Below the pieces are notes generated by a model that was given only the letters and a program-made list of their open reading frames with translations, was not told the DNA's origin and did no database searches. The translations under genes and the position numbers were made by a program. Shown here piece by piece: positions 1 through 7,178 of a stretch of 64,000 nucleotides of DNA. Within the stretch, counting starts at the first letter, position 1. Each line of letters begins with the position of its first letter. This DNA is from Bacillus sp. FJAT-49736 (GTDB lineage: Bacteria; Bacillota; Bacilli; Bacillales; Bacillaceae_C): contig NZ_JAGYPI010000002.1 in NCBI RefSeq assembly GCF_018343615.1, positions 81,562-145,561 on the forward strand. Reading direction: 5' to 3'.

Positions 1-29
1 ATTGTTTAAAATCCAAAAGCAGGCTTTAA

Positions 30-175
30 CCTGTTGCTTTTGGTATAAGTTCATCAACCCGTATAACTTAATGCTTCGTGCATCTTTTCGTAAGAACATT
101 TGCAAAAATTTTTAGAAACTTTGACCCCAGATTAAAGTCCAATCGCAACAAAGCCTTGCCTGGAAACGGCTATTA
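30..175. repeat. Degenerate copy of a dispersed MITE-like element (copy A)
   Basis: This AT-rich stretch has no gene. It carries CATCTTTTCGTAAGAA near 80-97 and GCAACAAAG near 146, which recur in better-preserved copies near 20.2, 35.0, 43.7, 54.8 and 59.7 kb. It also holds a local inverted repeat (CCAAAAGCA near 14, TGCTTTTGG near 34). The ends are eroded, so this copy is the least certain of the family. Confidence 0.4.
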
Positions 176-199
176 GATTGGTCCATAAGAGGAATTCAA

Positions 200-345
200 A
201 TGGACATTTTTCTCGGTCACCAACTCATTTTGTCCATTAGAGTTGGTTTATGAGACATTTCTCTCTGTTTCCCAGTTGATTGACACTCTAAGGGACATTT
301 CCCACCGATTCTTCCCTCATTTTATCCATTTGACAAGTAATGAAC
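200..345. repeat. Degenerate relatives of the 52-bp hairpin repeat
   Basis: GACATTT recurs at about 203, 253 and 294, with TTTTGTCC near 228 and TTTTATCC near 322. The order GACATTT, CTC-rich spacer, CATTTTGTCC matches the 52-bp unit tandemly repeated at 42.9-43.3 kb. These look like diverged copies of the same family. No gene is seen in 1-411. Confidence 0.45.
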
Positions 346-356
346 GATAACTTACT

Positions 357-373
357 ATACCCCGGTACCCTAT
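357..373. promoter_or_regulatory. CsoR-like copper operator, no gene attached in window
   Basis: The 17-bp pseudo-palindrome ATACCCCGGTACCCTAT has the ATACCC...GGGTAT type seen at Bacillus CsoR sites. It matches in length and form the sites at 1006-1022 and 1428-1444. It lies downstream of copZ and its terminator, so it would suit a separate promoter, perhaps for a copA beyond the left edge. Confidence 0.55.
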
Positions 374-382
374 ATAAAAAGG

Positions 383-410
383 TAAAAAAAATAAGTAATG
401 AAACTTATTT
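383..410 (-). terminator. Terminator after copZ
   Basis: An 8-bp AT-rich stem (AAATAAGT / ACTTATTT) lies directly after the copZ stop and is followed on the minus strand by a run of seven to eight T. Confidence 0.6.
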
Positions 411-411
411 T

Positions 412-639
412 TTATGAATTGCTTACAAGAACTTTTTCGACATCATAGCCTTGTTCATCAATAGTTTCTTTAATTTCCTTTAGGGAAACAGCATCTTCTG
501 CATATGCTACGTTCACAAGCCCGTTAGCAAGATCCACCTTAACCGCACTAACTCCGTTAAGCTCTCCAACACTTCCTTCAATTGCCTTTACACAATGACC
601 ACAAGACATACCATTAACCTTGAGTGTTATATTTCCCAT
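412..639 (-). CDS. copZ: Copper chaperone CopZ
   Basis: A 75-residue HMA-domain protein, the usual size for CopZ. The metal site GMSCGHC places Cys13 and Cys16 in the first loop of the ferredoxin-like fold. CopZ carries Cu(I) in the cytoplasm to a CopA-type ATPase. It lies 14 bp downstream of a csoR gene on the same strand and is followed by a terminator, so csoR-copZ is probably one transcript controlled by the CsoR-like site at 1006. No copA follows inside the window, although the usual order is csoR-copZ-copA. Identity is firm; the partner ATPase is inferred. Confidence 0.93.
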   Translation of the reverse strand: MGNITLKVNGMSCGHCVKAIEGSVGELNGVSAVKVDLANGLVNVAYAEDAVSLKEIKETIDEQGYDVEKVLVSNS

Positions 640-653
640 CGTTATCCCTCCGA

Positions 654-977
654 TTATTTTTTCATTAATTTCTGGATGGTTACCAGTACTTCATCTAATA
701 CTTCCATATCGCCTTCTTGAATTCTTTCTACGACACAATTCTTCATATGCCCCTCAAGAAGGATTTTAGCTACACTGTTAATTGCAGATTGAGTAGCGGA
801 AATTTGAGTGATGACATCATCGCAATACGTATCTTTCTCAATAAGCCCTTTGATGCCGCGAATTTGACCTTCAATTCGATTTAAACGGGTGATTAAATTT
901 TTCTTTACGGCTTCAGAATGATGGCTTCTTCTCTCCTCATTAGGAGAACAATGTACTTCCAATTCTAGATTTTCCAT
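654..977 (-). CDS. csoR: Copper-sensing repressor CsoR (first paralogue)
   Basis: CsoR/DUF156 family all-helical repressor. With the ATG at 977, eight bases after GGGG, it has 107 residues. The Cu(I) ligand set is complete: Cys52 (TYCDD), His77 and Cys81 (GHMKNC). Reading from a GTG at 986 would add three residues but that GTG lies inside the ribosome binding site. CsoR releases DNA when it binds Cu(I). It is upstream of copZ, with the operator-like site at 1006-1022 in its promoter, so autoregulation is likely. A second csoR lies just upstream with nearly identical core sequence. Confidence 0.9.
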   Translation of the reverse strand: MENLELEVHCSPNEERRSHHSEAVKKNLITRLNRIEGQIRGIKGLIEKDTYCDDVITQISATQSAINSVAKILLEGHMKNCVVERIQEGDMEVLDEVLVTIQKLMKK

Positions 978-1005
978 TTGCTTCACCCCTTATTCTTAAA
1001 TTACC

Positions 1006-1022
1006 ATACCCCCCTACCCTAT
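1006..1022. promoter_or_regulatory. CsoR operator upstream of csoR-copZ
   Basis: ATACCCCCCTACCCTAT sits 29 bp before the csoR start. Its reverse complement reads ATAGGGTAGGGGGGTAT, close to the known Bacillus CsoR site at copZA. Confidence 0.7.
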
Positions 1023-1098
1023 GTCAACTAAGAAAAGTAAATTTTCGAAAATTAGGCTTGTCCCATTTTACATGGATAAACCTTTAGCAAATAAAGGT

Positions 1099-1422
1099 TT
1101 ATTTTTTCATAAGCTTCTGAACGGTTGTTAACACTTCATCCAATACTTCCAGATCACCTTCCCGTATACGCTCTACCACACAGCTTTTCATATGGCCCTC
1201 TAACAATATTTTTGCCACGCTATTTAATGCTGACTGAGTTGCGGAAATTTGCGTGATGACATCATCACAATAGGTATCTTTTTCAATTAATCCTTTTATC
1301 CCTCTAATTTGCCCTTCGATTCGATTTAAACGGGTCATTAAGTTTTTTTTCACTTTATCAGAATGGTGTGAGGAACGTAACTCATCGATCTTTAAAATGT
1401 CTTCTTTTTCCTCTAATTCCAT
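1099..1422 (-). CDS. CsoR-family repressor (second paralogue)
   Basis: A 107-residue CsoR/DUF156 protein; the ATG at 1422 follows GGGGG by eight bases. From NRIEGQIRG to the C-terminal QKLMKK it is almost identical to the neighbour at 654-977, with the same ligands Cys52, His77 and Cys81; only the N-terminal 20 residues differ strongly. This suggests a local tandem duplication. Its own CsoR-like site (1428-1444) overlaps the ribosome binding site. A hairpin at 1076-1102 straddles the stop codon but its T-run is on the plus strand, so read-through into csoR-copZ is possible. Confidence 0.85.
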   Translation of the reverse strand: MELEEKEDILKIDELRSSHHSDKVKKNLMTRLNRIEGQIRGIKGLIEKDTYCDDVITQISATQSALNSVAKILLEGHMKSCVVERIREGDLEVLDEVLTTVQKLMKK

Positions 1423-1427
1423 GAACG

Positions 1428-1444
1428 ATACCCCCATTCCGTAT
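1428..1444. promoter_or_regulatory. CsoR-like operator overlapping the ribosome binding site of the second csoR
   Basis: ATACCCCCATTCCGTAT, a 17-bp imperfect palindrome with ATAC/GTAT ends. The GGGGG on the minus strand also serves as the Shine-Dalgarno of the downstream gene, so bound repressor would also lie over the translation start. Confidence 0.55.
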
Positions 1445-1520
1445 TCATATCATCCAATTGATGTCCTTTTATTGTATGCAATTAAAATAAAATGTTATGT
1501 ACTTTTATGTTTCTTATCAT

Positions 1521-1552
1521 ATAAAAAAGACTGATCACCATAAGGATCAGTC
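1521..1552 (-). terminator. Terminator after corA
   Basis: An 8-bp stem GACTGATC / GATCAGTC with an 8-base loop, followed on the minus strand by TTTTTTAT, just past the corA stop. Confidence 0.85.
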
Positions 1553-1559
1553 TACGAAT

Positions 1560-2507
1560 TTAAAAATATTTCTTTTTCCAAAAAATAAAGGCAATTGTGG
1601 ATGCTAGAAAAACGGAAACTAATATTGCTGATAAAAATCCATGTGAAAAATGCTCCAGGCCAAATGGGAGAGGAACGTTCATTCCTAGGAAGCTTGCCAC
1701 CATGGTCGGGAAGGCTAAAATAATAGTGATGGAAGTTAAAAACTTCATAACGATATTAAGATTGTTTGAAATGATCGATGAAAATGCATTCATCATACTA
1801 GTTAAAATGGAACTATATGTGGCAGCCATTTCTATCGCCTGCGTATTTTCAATAATAACATCCTCTAAAATATCTTCATCTTCTTCATACATTTTCAAAT
1901 ATTTTATTCGAAGAATTTTATCTAATACCATTTTATTGGACTTTAAAGATGTAGTGAAATATACCAAACTTTTTTCTAAAGCTAATAAAGAGTATAATTC
2001 CTTATTCTTCATCGATGTTTGATGAAGCTCACGCTCAACCTCATCTGTTTTTTTATTAATTTGCTTGAGATAACGCAAATAATAGGATGCAATGACAAAA
2101 AGTACTTGTAAAGCAAAGCGAGTTTTTTTATACGTATAAAATTCTTTAATTTTATTATTCTTGAAGTCAGTTAAAACAGGTGTTTCCTTTAATGAAATCG
2201 TAATGAAGCAGTCATCCGTTAAGATCATTCCTAATGGTAAAGTTTCATATACGGAATAACCGGATTCATCCTTCACAATGTATGGGTAATCAATAATGAT
2301 AAAAACATCCCCATCTTCCTTTTCAATACGGGATCTTTCTTCATCATCGAGTGCGTCACGAATAAAATCAACAGGGACATTCGCTTCCTTTGCGACTTTT
2401 TGAATTTCCTGCTCATTAGGAGAGCTTAGGTTAATCCAACAGCCTTTTGTGATTTCATCCACCACTTCCAGTTTTCTAGCTTCTGTTGTTTTGTAAATTT
2501 CAAGCAT
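1560..2507 (-). CDS. corA: CorA-family magnesium/divalent cation transporter
   Basis: A 315-residue CorA/MIT protein of normal length. The large N-terminal cytoplasmic domain is followed by two C-terminal membrane helices (about 252-275 and 285-308). The signature GMN is at 275-277 in the loop, here followed by VPLPFG, and the C-terminus is basic (WKKKYF). CorA pentamers carry Mg2+, and sometimes Co2+ or Ni2+, into the cell. A strong GAGAGGAGG site precedes the ATG. It is monocistronic, with its own terminator. Substrate specificity cannot be read from sequence. Confidence 0.9.
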   Translation of the reverse strand: MLEIYKTTEARKLEVVDEITKGCWINLSSPNEQEIQKVAKEANVPVDFIRDALDDEERSRIEKEDGDVFIIIDYPYIVKDESGYSVYETLPLGMILTDDCFITISLKETPVLTDFKNNKIKEFYTYKKTRFALQVLFVIASYYLRYLKQINKKTDEVERELHQTSMKNKELYSLLALEKSLVYFTTSLKSNKMVLDKILRIKYLKMYEEDEDILEDVIIENTQAIEMAATYSSILTSMMNAFSSIISNNLNIVMKFLTSITIILAFPTMVASFLGMNVPLPFGLEHFSHGFLSAILVSVFLASTIAFIFWKKKYF

Positions 2508-2662
2508 AAATTACCTCCTCTCATATCTAGAGGAAGTCATTGTACCTTCATCAGAGTGGATATTCAGTTATTACCATTTCCTTGTGATGGTAGATTCTTG
2601 ACTTCCTCGTAATTACTTGGTTCAGGACCATTGGAATCCAAATATACCAACTCCTTTACAGT

Positions 2663-2989
2663 ATGCTTCATGTTAATCTTATACCCAAATGCATTAAAGG
2701 ACAATGGAAAAAAAAATCATTTTATTTTCTGACTTTCATTTCAGTTTATGAAATGGAAATAATTTTGTACTTAAGAATGGAAACTTTAATGCTGATTGCT
2801 TTTTTGATGAATGTTTTTTTATATTTAAATTGGTATTATGACCATTTGAAAAAACTATACAAAACAGCGCAAAGAAAAAATAAAGGAAATAAAGCAAGAT
2901 GCCTTATTCCTTTATCTTCATTTTTACTGCTGATTAATATTTATATTTTTTATATAACACATTCAGATATTGGGGCGCAGGTGTTTTAA
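2663..2989 (+). CDS. Doubtful hypothetical membrane protein
   Basis: A 108-codon open frame with two hydrophobic stretches (about 38-55 and 82-100) and basic segments. No ribosome binding site is visible before the ATG, the frame is AT-rich, and its last 56 bases run antisense to the neighbouring secreted-protein remnant. I do not recognise a family. It may be chance reading of non-coding DNA. Confidence 0.2.
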   Translation: MLHVNLIPKCIKGQWKKKSFYFLTFISVYEMEIILYLRMETLMLIAFLMNVFLYLNWYYDHLKKLYKTAQRKNKGNKARCLIPLSSFLLLINIYIFYITHSDIGAQVF

Positions 2990-3433
2990 ACGGTTTGATA
3001 CTGGATTTTTTTCCATCCCACTTTTTTACTACGTACGTTGAAAATTTGTACTTTTCATCCTTCATAATCGTAATGTGTACAGATTGATCCTTATTAGTAT
3101 ATTTTCTTATATTTGAACTTAATTCGGACCTCTCACTAGTATTAATAAAACCTATTACACTAAGATAAGGTCCAGCACCGGGGATAAAACTAGCTCCTAA
3201 CCACGCAAGTCCTTCTTTTACACTTGCCTCACTTTTAGATGCATATATTCGAGCTTCTTTTGGCTTCATATAAAGATCAACAACAGTAGAGCTAAGCATT
3301 GAGTACTACAAGCTCCATAATGGGATTTGATTAACGCACCTTTTACTGTTTGAGTATTGTTATTATTTAGTGTGAAACTTAGAATGCTAAATCCAATGAT
3401 ACAGGCTAGAAAAATTTTAAAGCAATTTTTCAT
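2934..3433 (-). pseudogene. Frameshifted small secreted protein
   Basis: The ATG at 3433, behind GGAAGGGG, opens a typical signal peptide (basic MKNCFK, hydrophobic FLACIIGFSILSF, then an Asn/Thr-rich stretch). That frame stops at 3266 after 55 residues. A second frame with no ribosome binding site takes over around 3300 and runs 121 residues to 2934; it contains a Gly-rich hydrophobic segment (GASFIPGAGPYLSVIGF) and a Lys-rich tail. A one-base indel near 3290-3310 would join the two into one exported protein of about 165 residues. I do not recognise the family. It could be a real pseudogene or a sequencing error. Confidence 0.5.
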
Positions 3434-3603
3434 TTTTAAATGGCCCCTTCCATGAACATTTCACTCATGTATACTTTACAATATTTACCTTTAACCAAGA
3501 AGAAAAAAATATTATTTTTTTCAAATTGAGAAAATATGCCTATAAACATGGAGGGGATTGAAGTACAGGAAAAATCATTTGTAATCAATAAGAAAATGAA
3601 TGC

Positions 3604-5943
3604 TTATCTTTCATTTAAATATATCCTTTTATAAAACTCCTCAGGGATCGAAGCCAGCAGCCTTGTCGGTTTCCCAATGCTTGTAATGAATAGCCGGTGC
3701 ATAGCTCTTGTGCAGATTGTGTATAGCAGTTTTCTTTCTGATTCTTTATGATAAATTTCATCAGAAGCATTCAGTACGATGACACTGTCGAATTCCAGCC
3801 CTTTTGCAAGGTAGGAGGGGATTACAATCACACCTTCGTTGAACTCTCTTGTTTCCATTCCTAAAAGGGTAACTTCCATTCTCATTTGCAAATATTTATA
3901 AGCTTCCTCACATTGTTGCATTGATTTTCCGATGATGGCTACTGTATTACTTTTCGTTGAAAGCCGCTTTGCCTCCTCATATACAGCTTCCAGCATTCCA
4001 TTCTTATTATTCGTAACGAGAACCTCAGGTAGTTCTCCGTCCCTTTCAAATAGTTCCACTTCTTCTCCATCTGCTAAAATAGCCTTTGTAAAACGGGTAA
4101 TCGGCAGAGTAGAGCGATAGCTTTTCTTTAAATAGACAATCTCGCTTTTTTCTTGACCAAAAATTTCCTCTGCTAATTTTATTTTAGATGTATGGTCCGC
4201 CCCATGAATCGATTGATTAATATCACCCAGCATCGTAAATTTACTGTAAGGAAATAAAAAGCGTAAATAAGCAAGCTGTATTGGTGTATAATCTTGAATT
4301 TCATCTATAAAAACATATTTCATAGATGTTTGCGACTTTTTTCCTTCTATTAAATCAGACAAATACATAAACGGAACAGCATCTTCCATTTGTATTTGCC
4401 TATTTCGCAGTTGTTCAATAGTCTGGGAGCGAATTCTTTGCCATTCCGAATGAGATATACCATATCTACTTAGATCGAGCAAGTTAGGTATTTGCTCTAG
4501 GAAATGAAGATATTGGGCTTTTTTATGAAAGAATCTGTATTGCCTCACACTTCTTTTCAGTTTTTTAAAAAAACGACCAACTATTTGCTTCGCAAGAAAG
4601 GACTTTTCTTGCGTAAAAGAATCAAAAACGTCATCCTTTTTATTTGACTTTATGCTTTTAAAGGCTTCGAGGAAATCTTCTTTGTCCATTAGCTCCATTT
4701 CCTCCTCTACCCATTCTTCCTCTTCCTCTTCCCTTGCTTTTTCATCCAATACTTTTAACAGCTGCTTTGCCACTAGTGGAAAGCGGTTTGGAAGGGAATA
4801 AGAACCATCATAGGAATAAAGCAGTTCTGAGATTTCTTGTTTGGAAATTAACTGCTTTCCGCGGAAAACAATATCGCGAAAGCATACACCATTTTCCGGG
4901 AGTTCCTTCACATACCGTTCAATCGCATGGTAAAAATCGATGCTTCCTTTTATAGTAATAGCCTTTTCTCTAATATTAGCTTGTTCCTCCCCTTTGAGAC
5001 GATTCTCAAATTGCTCAAATAGACTCTCGACTTCGAGATCCTTGCCAATTCTATGTCGGGAATAATCATAAAAGGTGGTCTGCACCATGTTGTTTTCCCC
5101 GAGTTCTGGTAGTACCTTTGAAATATAGCTATTGAATAATGGATTCGGGGAAAATAGAATAATTTGCTCTGAACTAAGCGATTCCCGAAAGTGATACAAA
5201 AGAAAAGCAATTCTTTGCAATGCCACAGAGGTTTTCCCACTTCCTGCAGCGCCTTGCACGAAAAGAAGCTGACTTTTAATATCTCGAATAATTTTATTTT
5301 GCTCCTTTTGAATAGTGGCAACAATGCTTTTCATATGTGTATTTGCTTTCGCACCCAGTATTTCCTGAAGCATTTCATCTCCAATCGTAACACCTGTATC
5401 AAACATTGACTGAATAATGCCATCTCGAATAAGGAACTGCCTTTTCAATTCCATTTCCCCAAAGCGCTTACCTTCAGGTGTTTTATACGATACCGGTCCT
5501 GGTATGCCATCATAATAAATGCTTGAAATAGGAGCACGCCAGTCGTACACAAGGTATTGATCCTGTTCATCTAAAAAGGAAGCAATTCCGATATAAATTT
5601 GTTCTAAAGGCTCATCTTCCTCCCGAAAATCCACTCTTGCAAAATAAGGAGAAAATGCTAGCTTCTGAAGTGTTTTCACGTTTTCTTCCACATGTCCATA
5701 GCTTCGTTCCCGTTCGGAAAGTAATTCCGCCTGTTGCTTGATACTTGTTATTGTTTCAATAACATCATCTGGCTCATCGAAATTTACCGTTACATCCTCC
5801 CAGAAATTATTTCGAATTTCTTCGGCCTGCTGCTTGACATTTTCCGCACGCGATACTAATTCCTTTATATGATTCTTTACTTTTTTTGTTGTGTAGTCTA
5901 CTCTTTCCTGCTCCTTAGTCCATTCTGTTGTATGATTTTCCAT
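3604..5943 (-). CDS. helD: HelD-type RNA polymerase recycling ATPase
   Basis: A 779-residue UvrD/PcrA-like superfamily 1 protein, the size of Bacillus HelD (YvgS). The long N-terminal coiled-coil arm (about 10-90) is the part that HelD pushes into the RNA polymerase secondary channel. Walker A GAAGSGKTS is at 231-239; the Walker B-type FIDEIQDYTPIQL and the motif YRST follow. HelD strips stalled RNA polymerase from DNA using ATP. The start has GGAGG eight bases upstream, and a TTGACA-17-TATAAA promoter lies at 6009-6037. Monocistronic. An acidic Glu-rich insert lies near 405-425. Confidence 0.9.
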   Translation of the reverse strand: MENHTTEWTKEQERVDYTTKKVKNHIKELVSRAENVKQQAEEIRNNFWEDVTVNFDEPDDVIETITSIKQQAELLSERERSYGHVEENVKTLQKLAFSPYFARVDFREEDEPLEQIYIGIASFLDEQDQYLVYDWRAPISSIYYDGIPGPVSYKTPEGKRFGEMELKRQFLIRDGIIQSMFDTGVTIGDEMLQEILGAKANTHMKSIVATIQKEQNKIIRDIKSQLLFVQGAAGSGKTSVALQRIAFLLYHFRESLSSEQIILFSPNPLFNSYISKVLPELGENNMVQTTFYDYSRHRIGKDLEVESLFEQFENRLKGEEQANIREKAITIKGSIDFYHAIERYVKELPENGVCFRDIVFRGKQLISKQEISELLYSYDGSYSLPNRFPLVAKQLLKVLDEKAREEEEEEWVEEEMELMDKEDFLEAFKSIKSNKKDDVFDSFTQEKSFLAKQIVGRFFKKLKRSVRQYRFFHKKAQYLHFLEQIPNLLDLSRYGISHSEWQRIRSQTIEQLRNRQIQMEDAVPFMYLSDLIEGKKSQTSMKYVFIDEIQDYTPIQLAYLRFLFPYSKFTMLGDINQSIHGADHTSKIKLAEEIFGQEKSEIVYLKKSYRSTLPITRFTKAILADGEEVELFERDGELPEVLVTNNKNGMLEAVYEEAKRLSTKSNTVAIIGKSMQQCEEAYKYLQMRMEVTLLGMETREFNEGVIVIPSYLAKGLEFDSVIVLNASDEIYHKESERKLLYTICTRAMHRLFITSIGKPTRLLASIPEEFYKRIYLNER

Positions 5944-6008
5944 GAAAACACCTCCGAGAGAAAATAGTTGACATCATATTCATTTTGTGTTAGTGTTATT
6001 ATAGGATA

Positions 6009-6037
6009 TTTATATCTAGTAATAATAATCGTGTCAA
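6009..6037 (-). promoter_or_regulatory. SigA-type promoter of helD
   Basis: On the minus strand TTGACA (6037-6032), a 17-bp spacer and TATAAA (6014-6009), about 65 bp before the helD start. Confidence 0.6.
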
Positions 6038-6049
6038 CCAACTTTTATC

Positions 6050-6076
6050 ATACCATATTTAAATGGTATATACCAT
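6050..6076. promoter_or_regulatory. Three palindromic half-sites, operator-like
   Basis: ATACCAT (6050-6056), ATGGTAT (6063-6069) and ATACCAT (6070-6076) form two overlapping inverted repeats, one of them a perfect 14-bp palindrome ATGGTATATACCAT. They lie 13 bp upstream of the helD -35 box. The regulator is unknown. A weak hairpin with T-run on the plus strand follows at 6089-6112. The rest of 5944-6284 holds only promoters. Confidence 0.4.
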
Positions 6077-6219
6077 ACTATTTCCGTGAGACTTTTTAAA
6101 GAAGTCTTTTTTGTTTTCTAATTTTAAACAGGAAACAATCAACTAACCAATATTCAAGGTAACAACGCTTCTGTAGTCCCCTCTTAGTATGACCCCTAAT
6201 CCGTCGTTTTCTATCCCTT

Positions 6220-6252
6220 TTTAAGAAAAAATTAAGTTACATATCTCATAAT
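6220..6252 (+). promoter_or_regulatory. Predicted response-regulator box and promoter of the PepSY-like gene
   Basis: TTTAAG (6220-6225), five bases, ATTAAG (6231-6236), ten bases, CATAAT (6247-6252). The direct repeat has an 11-bp period, as expected for side-by-side binding of an OmpR-family dimer, and replaces the -35 element. The same layout occurs at 12111-12079 (reverse) and 20163-20195. Confidence 0.55.
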
Positions 6253-6284
6253 CATAGTAAATTTATTTTCGAGGAGAATGACTT

Positions 6285-6713
6285 ATGAGAAAAACGAGAA
6301 AAATTCATTATTGGATTGGCATAATTGCCTCGGTATTTTTATTTATCGAATCCGTTTCAGGCATTTATTTGTATTTTCAGGAGAAAGGTAGAGAAAATAC
6401 GTTCAGCGATAGGCAGGCGTTTTTCCAGCAGCAACGCTCCAACATTCAACATCAGCGAGGAGCCAATTCCAATAGCTCCGAACAAAATAATAGGTCTTCC
6501 TTCAGCGGTCAACAACCACCTTTTAATCGAGGAGAAATGAATTTTAACAGACAAGGGAATATGAATTCGTTTGGAATGACATTAAGGCAATTACACAGCG
6601 GCATTATCGGCTTAATTGCAGGTATTGGAATGCTGATCATGACGGGTACAGGCCTAGTATTATCAGTGATCATTGCCCGCGCAAATAGGAAGAGGAAAAC
6701 TAGAGACGCTTAA
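6285..6713 (+). CDS. Small PepSY-associated-type membrane protein
   Basis: A 142-residue protein with two membrane helices (about 9-31 and 106-130) and an external Asn/Gln/Arg-rich low-complexity loop between them. His8 and His104 sit at the membrane boundary before each helix, in KIHYWIGI and RQLHSGIIG; this resembles the PepSY_TM helix pattern in which such histidines can bind haem. The PepSY domain itself is absent, so the protein is a minimal version. GAGGAG precedes the ATG. It is divergent from helD and faces the two-component genes, and its promoter carries the putative regulator box at 6220. Role unknown; a membrane redox partner is a guess. Confidence 0.65.
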   Translation: MRKTRKIHYWIGIIASVFLFIESVSGIYLYFQEKGRENTFSDRQAFFQQQRSNIQHQRGANSNSSEQNNRSSFSGQQPPFNRGEMNFNRQGNMNSFGMTLRQLHSGIIGLIAGIGMLIMTGTGLVLSVIIARANRKRKTRDA

Positions 6714-6717
6714 ATGA

Positions 6718-7088
6718 GAAAAGCACAAGCGCCTTGCTTATCGGCGTACGGATGAGTGAAATTTGCAGTGTAATTTCACCTTCGTAGTCTTTGACTGAGA
6801 TAAAGGAGATACAGCGAGGTATTTCACGAGCTATTGAAAATGGAACTACCATTTTCACCAAGTGAAATTAGTAGTGTAATTTTACCAAGTGAAATTAGTA
6901 GTGTAATTTTACCAAGTGAAATTAGTAGTGTAATTTTACCAAGTGAAATTAGTAGTGTAATTTTACCAAGTGAAATTAGTAGTTTAATTTTACCGAATGA
7001 AATTAGTGGTGTAGTTGCAGCTGATGTTGACTTATCGTAGGGAGGAGACGTAGAAATCCGCTAGCCGATAGGCGCTGGAGCTAGACAA
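6718..7088. repeat. Bacillus-type intergenic element with inverted ends
   Basis: The left end reads AAGCGCCTTGCTTATCGGC and the right end GCCGATAGGCGCTGGAGC, roughly inverted copies. Similar 'caagcgcc...ggcgctggagctagac' hairpin elements are widely dispersed in Bacillaceae. This copy is unusually long because its interior is filled by the tandem array at 6857-7018. A short open frame through it (6834-7040) reads as a nine-residue repeat with no ribosome binding site and is not called as a gene. Confidence 0.6.
6857..7018. repeat. Tandem 27-bp hairpin repeat, six units
   Basis: ACCAAGTGAAATTAGTAGTG starts units at 6857, 6884, 6911, 6938 and 6965, with a diverged unit at 6992. Each 27-bp unit contains its own inverted repeat, GTGAAATTA and TAATTTTAC around a 6-base loop. 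A related single unit lies near 6755-6780. Confidence 0.9.
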
Positions 7089-7150
7089 GAGTAAACTTAT
7101 TAATTAATTCCATATGGTAATAAACTTATACTTTTTTACATTTTGAATGA

Positions 7151-7177
7151 AGAGGTGACTAATCGTCACCTCTTTTT
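7151..7177. terminator. Hairpin terminator between the repeat element and the kinase gene
   Basis: A 9-bp perfect stem AGAGGTGAC / GTCACCTCT with a 5-base loop. The T-run (TCTTTTTATT) is on the plus strand; on the minus strand it follows the kinase stop closely but lacks a good T-run. Confidence 0.65.
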
Positions 7178-7178
7178 A

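Noticed and set aside
1076-1102. Terminator after the second csoR
   Set aside because: The hairpin is good but its T-run is on the plus strand while the gene is on the minus strand; not called.
1597-2022. 141-codon frame on the plus strand
   Set aside because: Antisense to corA, whose GMN motif, length and terminator are convincing.
4950-5324. 124-codon frame on the minus strand
   Set aside because: Out-of-frame shadow within helD.
5968-6002. Plus-strand promoter TTGACA with TATTAT
   Set aside because: Spacer is 23 bp, too long for SigA, and no plus-strand gene follows directly.
6834-7040. 68-codon frame with a nine-residue repeat (PSEISSVIL)
   Set aside because: It is created by the 27-bp tandem repeat, has no ribosome binding site, and period divisible by three keeps the frame open by chance.
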